DNA of 64,000 nucleotides from Fallopia convolvulus (lineage: Eukaryota > Streptophyta > Magnoliopsida > Caryophyllales > Polygonaceae). The notes under the pieces were generated by a model. That model was not told where the DNA came from and did not search any database. It saw only the letters and a program-made list of their open reading frames with translations. A program made the position numbers and the translations under genes. Positions 45,036 to 55,674 of this stretch are shown here, piece after piece (the first letter of the stretch is position 1; each line of letters starts with the position of its first letter). The stretch spans positions 40,804,795 through 40,868,794 of the forward strand of contig OZ024730.1 of the NCBI GenBank assembly GCA_964016875.1, written 5' to 3'.

Positions 45036-46427
45036 CTCTCTATTTGGTGGTGTTTTCATATGTGATTTCCTTTGTAAATATGTTTCTTTTTCCCCTTTTC
45101 TTCTGCGCTTTGTTCCTTTTTAGCCTAGTTCTCGCATTTCTATGAGATTCGGAGACTACGCACCTTTTATGTGTTTTGTAGGTAATTTGGCATGAATCGA
45201 GGATCGATTTGAAGGAGGGTCGAGACATGGAGCAAAGGCCGAGTTAAAGCGGGAAAGAGAGAAGCAAGCCATGAAGAAGAACAAGAGAAGCCAACTAAGA
45301 AGAAGGTGGAACGAGGTCAGAACCGAGTTGCAACCACATCGGGCCCGACTTTGAAGTCTCCAACCTCGGACCCGAGGTTCCTCCGTGTCGGTCCGAGTCG
45401 GTCACCGAACTACTTGGGCTCCAAGGCACGAATTTGTGGACTTCCACTTTTGCCCTTCATCTAATCTATAAAAGGCCCTCTTGTCTTCTAAGAAAGGGTT
45501 CCCTCACACACACACAAAAGGGGGGTTCCAAGGGAGCCAAGAGGATACTTGGAGAGCAAGGAGGAAGGAGAAGAGGAGGAAGAGAGAGAGAATCGACCAA
45601 GAGAGAGGAAGGCTTGATAGGTTTTTTTGATTGTTTAGCTTTGATTTGCTTTGATCTTGTGGATTTGAAAACCCTTGATTTGAATTTGTGGATTGCTTTG
45701 GATTTGAATGAAACCTTGCTTTGTTTTGAGATTGATTATGATGATTGCTTTCTCTTTTGATTTGATTTCTTTCTTTGCTTGTCACATGGAGTAGATCTCC
45801 TTGATCTTGGGTTATGGGGGAAAACCCTAGCTAGGTTTAGGCTAGAAACCCCAATTCCATAGCCTTGAGTGTTTGATCTAAGGAACCCACTCTACATAGA
45901 GCTACAATTCCTTGCGAAAGTTGGGAATCAAGGCTTGAGATTGGCAAAGTAGCGAAAGTGAACATGTGTCAATCTCAAGACCTTGCTTCGAAGGGGATTT
46001 CCCCATGGATCGAGGTGTAGATGTGGTTGGAACGAGGGCGAAAGCACTCGATCCTTGTCCGATCATCACTCATTGCCTGAATTGGGGTGGAAAAGCCTTA
46101 ATCTACTAGGGAAGGAACCCAAAAGCCCAAGATCTACTTTTAAAATCTTTGAGTTCGACATCCCCAGCTACCTCGGGCCCGACTTACCCAGTGTCGGTCC
46201 CGACTTCCTCTTGTCGCCAACCTCGGGCCCGACGTGACCTCAGTGTCGGTCCCGACTGTTTTCTTTGTTTTCCTTTGTTTTATGCTCTCCTTTCTAGCTT
46301 CCTAGTATCTAGGCACATCGATCGAGTAGACTTCCCGAGTGTTCGACACCCACCACGTACTACAACGGGGTCGGGTTATAAATTGTATCTCTTGACCCTC
46401 GCATCCGAGAGCGATCAAACAGCTCCC
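45036..46427. mobile_element. Nested insertion in RNase H, probable solo LTR of an ATHILA-like element
   Basis: The RNase H frame is cut after ...GATGTCTC and resumes at CCTTGAGCTGG (46428). The 1.39-kb insert contains TATAAAAGG near 45471, tandem phrases CTCGGGCCCGAC / GTGTCGGTCCCGAC (46170-46260 and 45345-45400), and ends GATCAAACA before host sequence. No coding region. A clean target duplication is not visible (GTCTC against AGCTC), so the exact ends are uncertain. Confidence 0.6.
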
Positions 46428-46900
46428 TTGAGCTGGTTGCATACTCAGATGCAGATTTAGCTGGGCACCTAGTTGATCGCAAAAGTACCTCAAGAATGGC
46501 CCAATTCCTAGGATCGTGTTTGGTTTCATGGGGATCAAAGAAACAAAACTCTGTGGCACTCTCCACAGCTGAAGTAGAGTATGTGGCTGCCGCCTCATGT
46601 TGTTCCCAAGTTATATGGCTCAAGTACCAACTACAAGATTACGGTATGTCCTTTGGTCATGTTCCCATTAGATGTGATAATACAAGTGCCATTAACATAT
46701 CTAAAAATCATGTGCATCATTCACATACTAAGCATATAAACATTAGGCACCACTTCCTACGTGACAATGTAGAGGATGGGAACATCTTTATGGAACATTG
46801 TAGAACTGAAGAGCAAATTGCAGACATTGGCTTTATATTGATTTGCATGATAGGGAACACTAGGAACAGTTTCTTTTATTTTGCCATATTACTAGTCTAG
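46428..46900 (+). pseudogene. SIRE-like RNase H, C-terminal part
   Basis: YSDADLAGHLVDRKSTS, then LSTAEVEYVAAASC and CDNTSAINISKN give the RNase H catalytic Asp, Glu and Asp. Ends at TAG 46898. It continues the domain interrupted at 45036. Confidence 0.82.
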
Positions 46901-47549
46901 AGCTTTTAATGTACTTTTGGAACTCTATTTCTTTCGGCCCAAAATGATAAACCAGAGTTCCCTTTAACCCTCATTACAAGCCACCATGACGGTTGATCAT
47001 AAAACCAACCCTAAGCCAAGGGCCAAACAAGCGATTATCATGAGCCAAGCTACTTATCCCTTTATCGAGTTGTAATTGTCTGGTTCCACTTTGAGTTCCC
47101 AAGCCTCACAAAAAAGTTGAGTGTGAGTTCCCTTAACCTCTCCACTCAACTTGACCTTTTCAAAGATCATGGGAACTGGTGTGCACAAGCAGGGGAACAC
47201 TGATATCTCTAAAAAGATAAAATGTCACTTGGGAAACAGGAAATTGTGTCAGAACTCGAAGCATTATGGGCCAAGCGTTTGAAATTCTCGAAGTGACTTC
47301 CCTTGGAAGAAAGCGACGCGTGTCATAAGCGTGCTATGGAAGTTGAAACGCTCCTCCGCATTCATTGGCCAACGATTATCGAGGTTTTTCAAACTTCCCT
47401 TTCTACCCCTCCTCTCTCACATAAAACCCCCATTTGCTATTTTTGGGCCCTTCTTCCTCATTCATCCTCTGCAACTCATTCTCTCCGAATCCCTCTCTCT
47501 TTCCCTTTCAAGCAAACCTCCAAAACCCTTCTCTTTCCCAGATTCTCTC
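46901..47549 (+). other. Spacer between pol and 3' ORF
   Basis: Non-coding, rich in GGGAAC/GTTCCC and CT-rich just upstream of the next ATG (47390-47540), like a leader. The in-frame Met at 47331 lies in this CT-rich part; I prefer the Met at 47550. Confidence 0.5.
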
Positions 47550-49826
47550 ATGGCTCCAATTCACTCTTTTGAACAAGTCCGTGAATGGATCCAAAACAGC
47601 CCCAAAACCCTCTTCATCACCATATTGAGGGACATCGAAAAGGAACAAAACCATGCTCTTCGTGAAGCCCTATTCAAAGGTCTTTACGAATATGTTCGTC
47701 CCTTTCTCCCTCCTCTCCCGACATCGCAAACTCTAGCGATGCCCTCCTCTACCACCACATCCTCTCAATCTCTCCCTCATCCACCTCCTCCTCCTCAACC
47801 TTGCTCAGTCTCCTCCTCCGGGACCGTCATTGTTGACACTTTCGGTCCCGAACCCCCATCCAAACACGAAAAATCCAAACCCTCAAAATCCAAACACTCC
47901 TTGTCTAAATCCAAACACTCTTCCAAATCCTCTTCCAAACACTCCTCTTCCAAACGCAAACACACACAGATTTCCTCTTCCTCTCCCTCTCTTCCCTCTG
48001 AAAAGAGGAAGAAATCTCTTCTTCACATGGATGAAGTCCTGTACCTCTCCAAGCTTGACTCCTACACCATCAAACCCCCTCTAATCTTTCCCCTCTTATC
48101 CGACTTTGGGAACTCTCAATCCCCGGATCTCCTTCCTCATCCTTCCTCTTCTACCAACCCCGTCCCTGGGAACTCAAGTCCCAAGGACACCCTGCCTCCC
48201 CTTGAGTCCCTTCCCACCTCTGAGGGAACACTCAACCCACCCTCCTCCCCACTCAAAGTTCCCATGCCACCTACATCCCCCATATTCAAATCTCCCTCTC
48301 ACAATCCAAAGCCTGCCTGTGGGAACTCTAATCCCAAGGCTCCTGCTACTACTCCTTCTACTCCTCCATCTTCTTCAAGGATCCCAACTCCACCCATCTC
48401 TCCAATCCATAAATCATCCTCTCCACAAAAATCTCCTTCCATAGTTAAACTTCACTCTCCCCCTTCAGTCCAACACTCTATAGACCTCGACTCTGATGAT
48501 GACGAGCTCCCAATTGCTGAGGTCGTTCGCAAAAAGGCCAGGATACAGTCTCCCATAGTCATGGGAACTGCCGAGGAGAATGCTCACCTCGACGCTCTCC
48601 ACGAGAAGCTCAGAGGTGTGCTTAGAGGGCCCTCCCAAGAGCAAGGGAGCAAGGCCCAGGAAGAAGGGAACCCAGCACCAACTGACGGTGCTGGGACAAG
48701 CACAAGTCATCACGAAGAAGATGACGAAGAGGACATGGGCCTGTCCTCGGAAGAAGAAGGGACCTCGGATAGTGATGCCACCACCGAGGTGCAAGACGCT
48801 GAAAAGGATCAAGGACGCCAAATGGTGGTGTCGGCGGTTGCCCAAGAAGAAAGGGAACCTGCCCTTATGATCGAAGCGGATGCATCCCCCCAACTGAAGA
48901 GAAAGGCTGATGCCTCCAGCGGGAACAAGAACAATAAAGGGAAGGGCACTGCCTCGAAGAGGGTTCCCATCAAGGAGGACCGAAAACTCATCCCTCCCCT
49001 CGTCCTCAACGAGGAACAACTCCAAGAAAAAGGCCTTGGGGAACTCTGGGACCTCATTAAGGCCCAAGGATGGGAACATGTCTATGAAGTTGTTGTGAGC
49101 ATTGACCCCGCTCAGGTGCGCCTCTTCTACAACAATTTCGTCATAGAGGGCACCAAGGGAACTCTCTCCCTCCAGGTCGACGACTTTGTCTTCACCGCCT
49201 CTACTCTTCGCCATCAACTTCAAGTCCCTCTCAAGGGCCTCAGCGCTGTTCCAATCAAGGCCTGGGGAGAGTTCAACAGCACCGTGATCTACAACGCCAT
49301 CTATGAGGGTCGTGTTCCCAGTATTGGAACACCCACTCACAATCTCTCCCTCATTGCTAAGCTGGCTCATCAGTTCATCATAACGGTGGTGATCCCAAGG
49401 CAGGAGAAGTGTCACCAACTCAACATCCAAGACGCCATCCTTCTCTACCACTTCCTCCACAAGATGACAATTAATCTTCCTTGTATCATCTTCGGGCACA
49501 TGGAGAAGTGCATGGCCTCAACTTCCCATTCCTTGCCCTATGCCGGTCTGATCAAAAAATTGCTGATCAAGGAAGGGCTCTACGAAGTCGACAAGGAAGA
49601 AGTGACCATCGGAAGGGAACTGGACCTTACTATGGTCCAGAAGATGCATCATTCAGAGCAAGATGAGGATCACGAGGCACTTCCCTCTGGCGAAGGTCCC
49701 ACAAATGGGAACTCTCAAGTGTTGAGACACAATGCAGCCATGCTTAGAAGGATGGCAGGGACCCAAGAGAAAATTCTACACGCTCTGTCCCGACTAAGTG
49801 AACTCCTGCTCCCCCCAAGCCCATGA
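47550..49826 (+). CDS. SIRE-like 3' ORF (env-like position), transposon-protein-like domain
   Basis: An uninterrupted 758-codon frame from ATG 47550 (831 from the upstream Met at 47331). Residues 1-60 are a compact domain (FEQVREWIQNSPKTLF). About 60-300 is Ser/Pro/Lys-rich with SKHSSKSSSKHSSSK repeats; 300-480 is acidic and probably disordered. About 490-690 resembles the plant transposon-protein domain found in many such ORFs (GWEHVYEVVVSIDPAQVRLF; IYEGRVPSIGT; QDAILLYHFLHKMTINL; LPYAGLIKKLLIKEGLYEV). The C-terminus is a short helical stretch. Function unknown; no signal peptide or membrane segment is seen in the main form, so an envelope role is unsupported. It stays open although gag and pol are full of stops. 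Confidence 0.75.
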   Translation: MAPIHSFEQVREWIQNSPKTLFITILRDIEKEQNHALREALFKGLYEYVRPFLPPLPTSQTLAMPSSTTTSSQSLPHPPPPPQPCSVSSSGTVIVDTFGPEPPSKHEKSKPSKSKHSLSKSKHSSKSSSKHSSSKRKHTQISSSSPSLPSEKRKKSLLHMDEVLYLSKLDSYTIKPPLIFPLLSDFGNSQSPDLLPHPSSSTNPVPGNSSPKDTLPPLESLPTSEGTLNPPSSPLKVPMPPTSPIFKSPSHNPKPACGNSNPKAPATTPSTPPSSSRIPTPPISPIHKSSSPQKSPSIVKLHSPPSVQHSIDLDSDDDELPIAEVVRKKARIQSPIVMGTAEENAHLDALHEKLRGVLRGPSQEQGSKAQEEGNPAPTDGAGTSTSHHEEDDEEDMGLSSEEEGTSDSDATTEVQDAEKDQGRQMVVSAVAQEEREPALMIEADASPQLKRKADASSGNKNNKGKGTASKRVPIKEDRKLIPPLVLNEEQLQEKGLGELWDLIKAQGWEHVYEVVVSIDPAQVRLFYNNFVIEGTKGTLSLQVDDFVFTASTLRHQLQVPLKGLSAVPIKAWGEFNSTVIYNAIYEGRVPSIGTPTHNLSLIAKLAHQFIITVVIPRQEKCHQLNIQDAILLYHFLHKMTINLPCIIFGHMEKCMASTSHSLPYAGLIKKLLIKEGLYEVDKEEVTIGRELDLTMVQKMHHSEQDEDHEALPSGEGPTNGNSQVLRHNAAMLRRMAGTQEKILHALSRLSELLLPPSP

Positions 49827-50164
49827 TCTCCCTTTCCTAATCTTTATCCCTGTTTTCCCTCATAAAATGTTATGTGTTCCTTATGTACATTACAATGCTT
49901 AATTAATATAAATGGTTTCTAGTATGATTGCGTTTTCCTTTCATTCCTCATTTATGTTTATCTGTTTTCGATGATGCCAAAAGGGGGAAGGACAAAATGT
50001 GCGAGATGATTCTTATTTTGAGTTATCACAGTATATGCTATTGCTAAGGGGGAACTATCGCTTAAAATGCTAAGTAAGAACACTTTGTTTCATAAGACGT
50101 GGATCTCTAGGAACTCACATCATCTCACAATACTTGGTTATTTTTGTGATGGGTTTGTCATCAT

Positions 50165-50177
50165 CAAAAAGGGGGAA
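50165..50177 (+). other. Polypurine tract of the SIRE-like element
   Basis: AAAAAGGGGGAAA immediately before the 3' LTR; the plus-strand DNA primer. Confidence 0.85.
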
Positions 50178-51143
50178 ATTGTTGGGACGGTGTTAGGAAC
50201 CTTGGTCCCAAACATCGTAACAACCATACCATTCTCCAGTTTTGATAATGACAAACACCATATGGGAACTAACGTGTTATGTCCAAGTATTTCTAAGGAA
50301 CACAAGTCTAGTGAAGAATCTTCATGAACGCTCAAGGAACACTGGTTTACATGATGAAGAGTTCCTCACAAAGGAACTCTGAAGAAGACAGTTCCCATCA
50401 CATGGGAACTCACATGTGCAGACAAAGACAAGTCAGCGAGATTTACGGGATCCTGCCTCAAGACAAAACAAACGCTCAGTCTGAGGAATAGACTGAGACG
50501 TTTGATCCAACGGCCCGATCAAGTCTCAAAGTTGACTCAATTCAAAATTGTCACATGTGAAGGATAACGACTTGGCATACAAGACAAGGGGCATTTCAGA
50601 CACAAATGAAACTCAAGATTGGAGCCCAAGTATTCACAAGTATAAAGCCAAGTGAATAGTGCTCGGATAGACTACTTCTCCCACAACTCACTTATACTCC
50701 CAGAGAAAGAAAGAAAGAAGAAGAAAAGTCCCCGACGGCGAGTGTCTGATCTCGACGACGGCGAAGCTAAGTTCCCAGGAGCAAGGGAATTGAGATAGTC
50801 ATGGTGTAAGGTTTGATTCACTTGTTTTAGTTGAGTTGTTCGCTTAGGAACTCAGTTGAGAAGATTCATTAGTGTTGCTAGAGTTAGGTAGAATTCGTAG
50901 CAATAGAGAAGTTTGAATCTGGTTGTTTGTAACTAAGGAACAATCAATAATACAAGTAAGTCATTCAAAATCCTCCAAGCGGAGGTAGAGGTTTACCCAC
51001 ACAACTGGTTGGTTGTCGTGGGGTTCCTCTATAAGAGAACTGTATTCATTATTGTTTGTTTACCTGCTTTTATTTACTTCCGCTAACTTGGGAACAGCCT
51101 AACCGCTAGTTCTCAAGCTCTCACTAACTCCTTGCGATCCAAC
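50178..51143 (+). repeat. 3' LTR of the SIRE-like element
   Basis: Parallels 39269-40233 along its whole length. Its last base region reads CCAAC-T instead of CCAACA. Confidence 0.88.
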
Positions 51144-52064
51144 TATCTGCTGCCACTAAAAACTACCTCAACCAAACAAATATTAGTATTTTGTCTTCAT
51201 TTGTCAATTAATTTAACGACTTTGTAAACCGCTACAACTATCCGCTACCACTAATTTTTGCAAACATGGCCTTAGTTGGTCAAATTTTGGTCGTTTCTAG
51301 GCTTTCCTGCTCTTCTTATCCAGCTCCCATTGTGTGGGAACTTTGGTTCAATGAGTTTCCATCTCGTGGTGGGAACTCTTTGTTCACTCTTGAGGTTGGT
51401 CGCTTTCTTTTTGTCGTTGCATTAGTTCCCATGATTTGGGAACTTGTTGTTCTATGTTTTGCTTTGCGACGTGCAACCTGTTATACTGAAATACTTGGCA
51501 ATGGGCATTAGTTCCCATGGTGTTTGTCATTATCAAAACTAAGGGTGTTGTTCCAATGTTAATGAACGTGAGTTCCTAACACCGACTCAAAAATTTCCCT
51601 CTTTTTGATGATGACAAACCCATAATAAAATGACAAGTATTTTGTTTAGTTTTAACGCATGCAAAGTTTCCCCTTAGTGTGACAACATTTCACAAGGAGC
51701 TCCACTATGTGGTTATGCAGTTCCTACTTAGCAGATTTTGTGGGATTGTTCCCCTTAACAAAGGTCATAATGTGATAACTTAGAATAATGCATCTCACAT
51801 ATTTTATCATTCCCCCTTTTGGCATAATCAAAAAGATTAAGCATGAAAAAGAACATAAATAAAAGGAACACACATTCAAACTAAAAATCCGTTTTATTAC
51901 TTGGGCAAAGAAAGTACAATAAGGAACCACAAACAAACATAAGATTTTATGAGAAGGGAGAGAGCAGGCTAGGGAACAGAAAGACGAAAGCAAGATCACA
52001 GTGACATGTGTTCCAAGAGCTCAACAAGCATGTCCAAGTGACGCTCCATATTGAGAAGAACATC

Positions 52065-52690
52065 TTAGTTCCTATCAATTACGTCCTTGATGTCTTCAGT
52101 CTCTAGTGTAGGAAGCATTGGGAGTTCAGTTTCCTCTGCAGTCTCTGAATGGCGGAGACTCTGGATGACCTCAAGGTCCATCTCGAACCCAAAGACTTCC
52201 TCATCCTTCTCCTCGTAGAGTAATTCCTTCATTAACAATTGCTTAACGAGGTAAGGATAGGGGAGAGAGTGGGTTGAGTTCCCATCACACTTGGCCATGT
52301 GTCCTAAGGCTAGTCGAGGCAGATTGATAGGCTCTTTGTGAGAAACAGGTCGAGGAGAATGGCATCCCTGATGTTGAGTGTATGCCTTTTCTCTTGTCGT
52401 GGGAGAACATTTATGATGATGAACATATAGGCTAGTTTTCCAAGCAAAGAAAGCCCATGTGTGAGAGTCTTCGTTTCCTTAGTTGGAACACGTCCCTCGT
52501 ATATCTTGTCCAAAATGGCCTCTGTGTCATGTGTTCCCCAGTTCTTCCAGAGCAGAGTTTCCAAGCCTGTGTTTGGAACATTGAGTAGCCGCGCTAGCTG
52601 ATCCACAATGAAAGCGAACGAGGATCCCTTAACTTTGCAAATGCCATGCTCCTTGTCTTTAGACAGCTTAAACGAGTCAAGAAGGCTCAT
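52065..52690 (-). pseudogene. Transposon-protein-like domain of the derivative, two frames
   Basis: 52690-52310 (VDQLARLLNVPNTGLETLLW; IYEGRVPTKET; LGKLAYMFIIINVLPRQEKR) and 52298-52065 (HSLPYPYLVKQLLMKELLYE) align segment by segment with the 3' half of the ORF at 47550-49826. A stop or shift near 52300 separates them. Confidence 0.7.
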
Positions 52691-52848
52691 ATTTGATCAG
52701 GGTCTACCTTCACATTTGCAGTATAGATCGGTTCCCACTACTGAGCCTGAATCAGTTCCCAGAGATCCCCTAAATCATGTTCGACAAGAGTTTGGGGATT
52801 GAGAATCATGGGAGCGATTGCCTTTTGCTCTTTGTGGATTTTATGTTC

Positions 52849-53553
52849 CTATGCAGCCACTGGCTCTGTTTTAGCAGAAACAAGCACTTGTGATTCTTCT
52901 CTTTGTAGGTGCTTGGCGGGAGGCTTTGTGGCAGCTTGTCCCTTTCCCGATCCCTTTCCACGAGCTCTCTTTTTCTTTGGTTTTTCAGGGGAGGGAATGG
53001 AAGAGGGATTGACGGCTCGTGAAAGGAGATTCATGACAGACGCAGACAAAGTAACTGCGGCGCTTGAGATTGCCAAGGTTTGGTTCTCCCTTCCAGTGCC
53101 TTCCTTTGCAAGTTCTAGATCACTATTCCCTGCTGCAACATCGTCTTTCTCCTTGCCTTTTGTACATGCTGCTTCTTCTGCTTCTTTCTCTTCTTCTTCG
53201 TTTTCCTCTTCCTTCTCTTCTTCTCCCTTATCACACAAGGAGAGTCCCTCTTCATCAAACTTGTCATCGTCCTCTCTATCCTTGTTTCCATCCACGTTGC
53301 CCTTGTCAGTACCATCTTGAGCAGACTGCTCATCATCTTTTCCCAGGCCGTCTTCTTTGTCTTGGCCTGAGGGTTGCTCGTTTTCATCTGGGTTCCCTTG
53401 TTCAGTTTTAGGGGTCCCACTTTCTATCGGACCAACTTCTTGACCTTGAGGCTCCACACCTTGAGTGTCCCTTCCCTCAATTGATGTATCGATTCTGTCT
53501 CTAAGGACCTTTAGAGATGTGTCTTGGTTAAGTTCCTTTTCCACCTCAACCAT
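52849..53553 (-). pseudogene. Acidic, low-complexity upstream part of the 3' ORF
   Basis: 234-codon frame rich in Glu, Asp and Lys (KGEEEKEEENEEEEKEAEEA), ending in a basic patch (KPKKKRARGKGSGKG) that could be a nuclear-localisation-like signal. Corresponds in position to the disordered part of the 47550-49826 ORF. It is separated from 52690 by a frame break. Confidence 0.6.
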
Positions 53554-53625
53554 TGAGTCCCATTATGTTTGGTTGCCCATTTCTTGAAGGCTTCGAGAGG
53601 GTGAGTTAGGGCACCTACGAATGAG

Positions 53626-54072
53626 TCACTCAGAGTGTTCATCTTCTTCCTCACAATCTTCATGATAGATGTCAATCAATTCACCCATAGTCATTTTAAA
53701 GTTGAAGAACTCCCTTCTAGCGTTCATTGGGTGATCCTCCCTCAGATCGGAACTCCCAACGTGCATCTGTTGAATGGCTTCCCAAATTTCCTTGGTTGTT
53801 TCTAAGTTAGCCACTATGTCACTGTCTTCCTCAGACATGGCATTATTGAGATACATTTTAGCCTTGTAGTTGGCGTACATGCACTGTCATTCATTGGGAC
53901 CCCATTTGGATAGGTCGTCGCAAATAGCCACATTGACCTCGATGTTCCCGCGTTCTATGACACACCAAGCTTGGTAGTCATGACTCCCCATCCAGTCTCT
54001 CATCTTGAGCTGCCAGTTTTCAACGCATCCGAAGATGAGTCTAGGAGGCTTGTTGTTCCCATGTCCAATCAT
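53626..54072 (-). pseudogene. SIRE-like gag N-terminal fragment
   Basis: 54072-53887 (NNKPPRLIFGCVENWQLKMR) and 53880-53626 (KMYLNNAMSEEDSDIVANLE; FFNFKMTMGELIDIY) match the start of gag at 40300-40710 with a single stop between them. It ends where pol-less sequence begins. It shows sense codons where the complete element has stops. Confidence 0.75.
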
Positions 54073-54479
54073 CGTGAGTTCCTAAGGCATTTTTCCCAAT
54101 ACCTGCAAGGACTAACCAAAATCCAGAGCGCCTGCTCTGATTCCAATTCGTTGATCGAAGTTCAGTCGTAAATGGTTCGCACAAACAACAAAATAAACAA
54201 AGTAAGCAGGTAAAGTAAAACAATGGAGACAGTTCCCTTATAGAGGAACCCCAATTTCTATTTTCACCCACAATTTCTATTTTCCTTAATTTCAGTCTCT
54301 TTGCAACTAGAACAACCAAGTACATACTTTGTGTTTTCAATTGTAATGTAGACCAGATTAAGCAGGCAACGGAGTGAGAAACACTTTTTTTCTCGGTATT
54401 AAGGGAGTGAGAAACCATCACATCCGAATTAGCTCTTATTGGAATTTGTTTCAGCACAAAATCTCCCTAAAACCTAATA

Positions 54480-54772
54480 CTACCTCCGTTTCGTATTATA
54501 GGCCTTTTTTAACTTAAAATCTTGTTTCACAATGTAAGTCTATTGTTAATTAATTAATATTAAAACTTGCCAAAAATAACATTTAATTAATGTATTTCTA
54601 GTTCTAATGTACTTATAAATATTAAAAAAATGTCACCCATTGGGTGATATTATATGATTTAATCTCATATTAATGTTATACACAAAAAATAAAATCTCAT
54701 CAATTCCACTTTAAGCTTGTCTTAATATATGTGCAAAATTGGAAAAACCCCTAAATTACGAAACGGAGGGAG
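54480..54772. mobile_element. Stowaway-type MITE, 293 bp
   Basis: Ends CTACCTCCGTTTCG and CGAAACGGAGGGAG are inverted copies of the Stowaway (Tc1/mariner) terminus, and TA lies on both sides (54478-54479, 54773-54774). The interior has the palindrome TCACCCATTGGGTGA. No coding capacity. Confidence 0.88.
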
Positions 54773-54774
54773 TA

Positions 54775-54945
54775 CTAAAACTTGCCAAAAATAAAATTTA
54801 ATTAATGTATTTCTAGTTCCAATATACTTATAAATACTAAAAAAATGTCACCCATTGGGTGATATTATGATTTAATCTCATATTAATTTTGTACACAAAA
54901 AAACAAAATCTCAAAAATTCTATTTTAAGCTTGTCTTAATAGAGT
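54775..54945. repeat. Partial copy of the same MITE
   Basis: Repeats the MITE from AAAACTTGCCAAAAATAA to AAGCTTGTCTTAAT but lacks both termini. It abuts the complete copy. Confidence 0.8.
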
Positions 54946-55674
54946 GCAGCTCGGATGTTATAATATGTTAAAGTGATAAATGAGAATAATTTAGGGGCAT
55001 TGGATTACAAAAAATGGATGGATGAGATTATCAGGATCTAGTTTAATAAAAAAAACAAGTAAAATAGAGGGTTCATTTTCAATGGCACGGAGGATAATTT
55101 TACTTAAAATTTTGTGATAGTTCCAAAATTAACCCTATCTTCATCTTTTTGAACTCTTGCCCCCTCTCTTCCATATGAACGCAGAGAAAAACTAAATTTT
55201 CAATGGGGGCTTCTCAATCTCCGCCAGGGTCTTCATCATACCTCCCATTCCGCTCTCTACACAGCCTCTTTTTATACTCTATCGAAAGGCTTAGTGGTCA
55301 TAGCGGAGAAGCACGTGACCGTGAGTGCAAAATAATGGAAGCTCCAAATTGGATGCCTCTGGATGTTGTCGGTTCACAATAGGCGAAGATGAGATCCGGT
55401 CAATCGGCGACGGTAAATTGGGAGATTTGAGATGATTATTTCATCTGAATTAATTGCTTGTTCTATTAGAAAACTAATTTTCCAGAGCTAGGGTTTTGAA
55501 TTGCAATGGAGTATTAGGCTTTTTTGATAGATTTAATTAATCTATATGTAGACATTTTAGTTGCATTAATCAATTCTTCTAACTTGTGATTGGAATTGCA
55601 AGTATTGCGTCATGCAATTTATTGTAACATTGACTCCTTCCCGTTCAAATCTCATGTTCTAATTGTTTTTTGAG
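54946..55674. other. Unassigned, possible gene 5' region
   Basis: 55150-55400 is GC-richer with a 59-codon frame from ATG 55204 (MGASQSPPGSSSYLPFRSLH). It may be a first exon or leader of a degenerate gene; no family recognised. Confidence 0.3.

Larger units (their letters stand above)
39269..51143 (+). mobile_element. SIRE-like Ty1/copia element, complete but defective, about 11.9 kb
   Basis: Order: LTR 39269-40233, Met-tRNA primer site 40236-40248, gag, protease, integrase, RT, RNase H, a long extra 3' ORF, polypurine tract, LTR 50178-51143. Integrase before RT makes it copia; a long ORF after pol and coiled-coil gag with two zinc knuckles fit the SIRE/Maximus (Sirevirus) clade. The two LTRs differ by small substitutions only. 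No 5-bp target duplication is visible (left flank ATTAA, right flank TATCT), so an end may have been exchanged by recombination. A 1.39-kb insertion interrupts RNase H. The hexamer GGGAAC is scattered throughout. Confidence 0.85.
51144..54290 (-). mobile_element. SIRE-like deletion derivative without pol
   Basis: Reading from the right: an LTR end (54155-54290, GGGTTCCTCTATAAGGGAAC on the minus strand), primer site ATTGGAATCAGAGCAGG near 54135, gag N-terminal fragments 54072-53626, then directly an acidic ORF 53553-52849 and the transposon-protein-like ORF 52690-52065. A polypurine-like AAAAAGAGGGAAATTT follows (about 51588-51603), then an LTR start (51586 downward, TGTTAGGAACTCACG). Protease, integrase, RT and RNase H are entirely absent. 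51144-51264 is unassigned. Confidence 0.75.

Noticed and set aside
45036..46427. CACTA insertion with a CTC target duplication
   Set aside because: CTC does flank the insert, but the ends lack CACTA-type termini and the sequence looks like an LTR.
48465..49499. 344-codon minus-strand open frame
   Set aside because: Antisense to the 3' ORF; its residues mirror the codon pattern of the plus strand and match no family.
47331..49826. Reading the SIRE-like 3' ORF as an envelope glycoprotein
   Set aside because: No signal peptide after the likely start at 47550, no transmembrane segment and no glycoprotein-like cysteine pattern; only its position is env-like.
53115..53420. Lys/Arg-rich minus frame and Leu/Ser-rich plus frames around 52799-53411
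   Set aside because: Shadows of the low-complexity acidic ORF 52849-53553.
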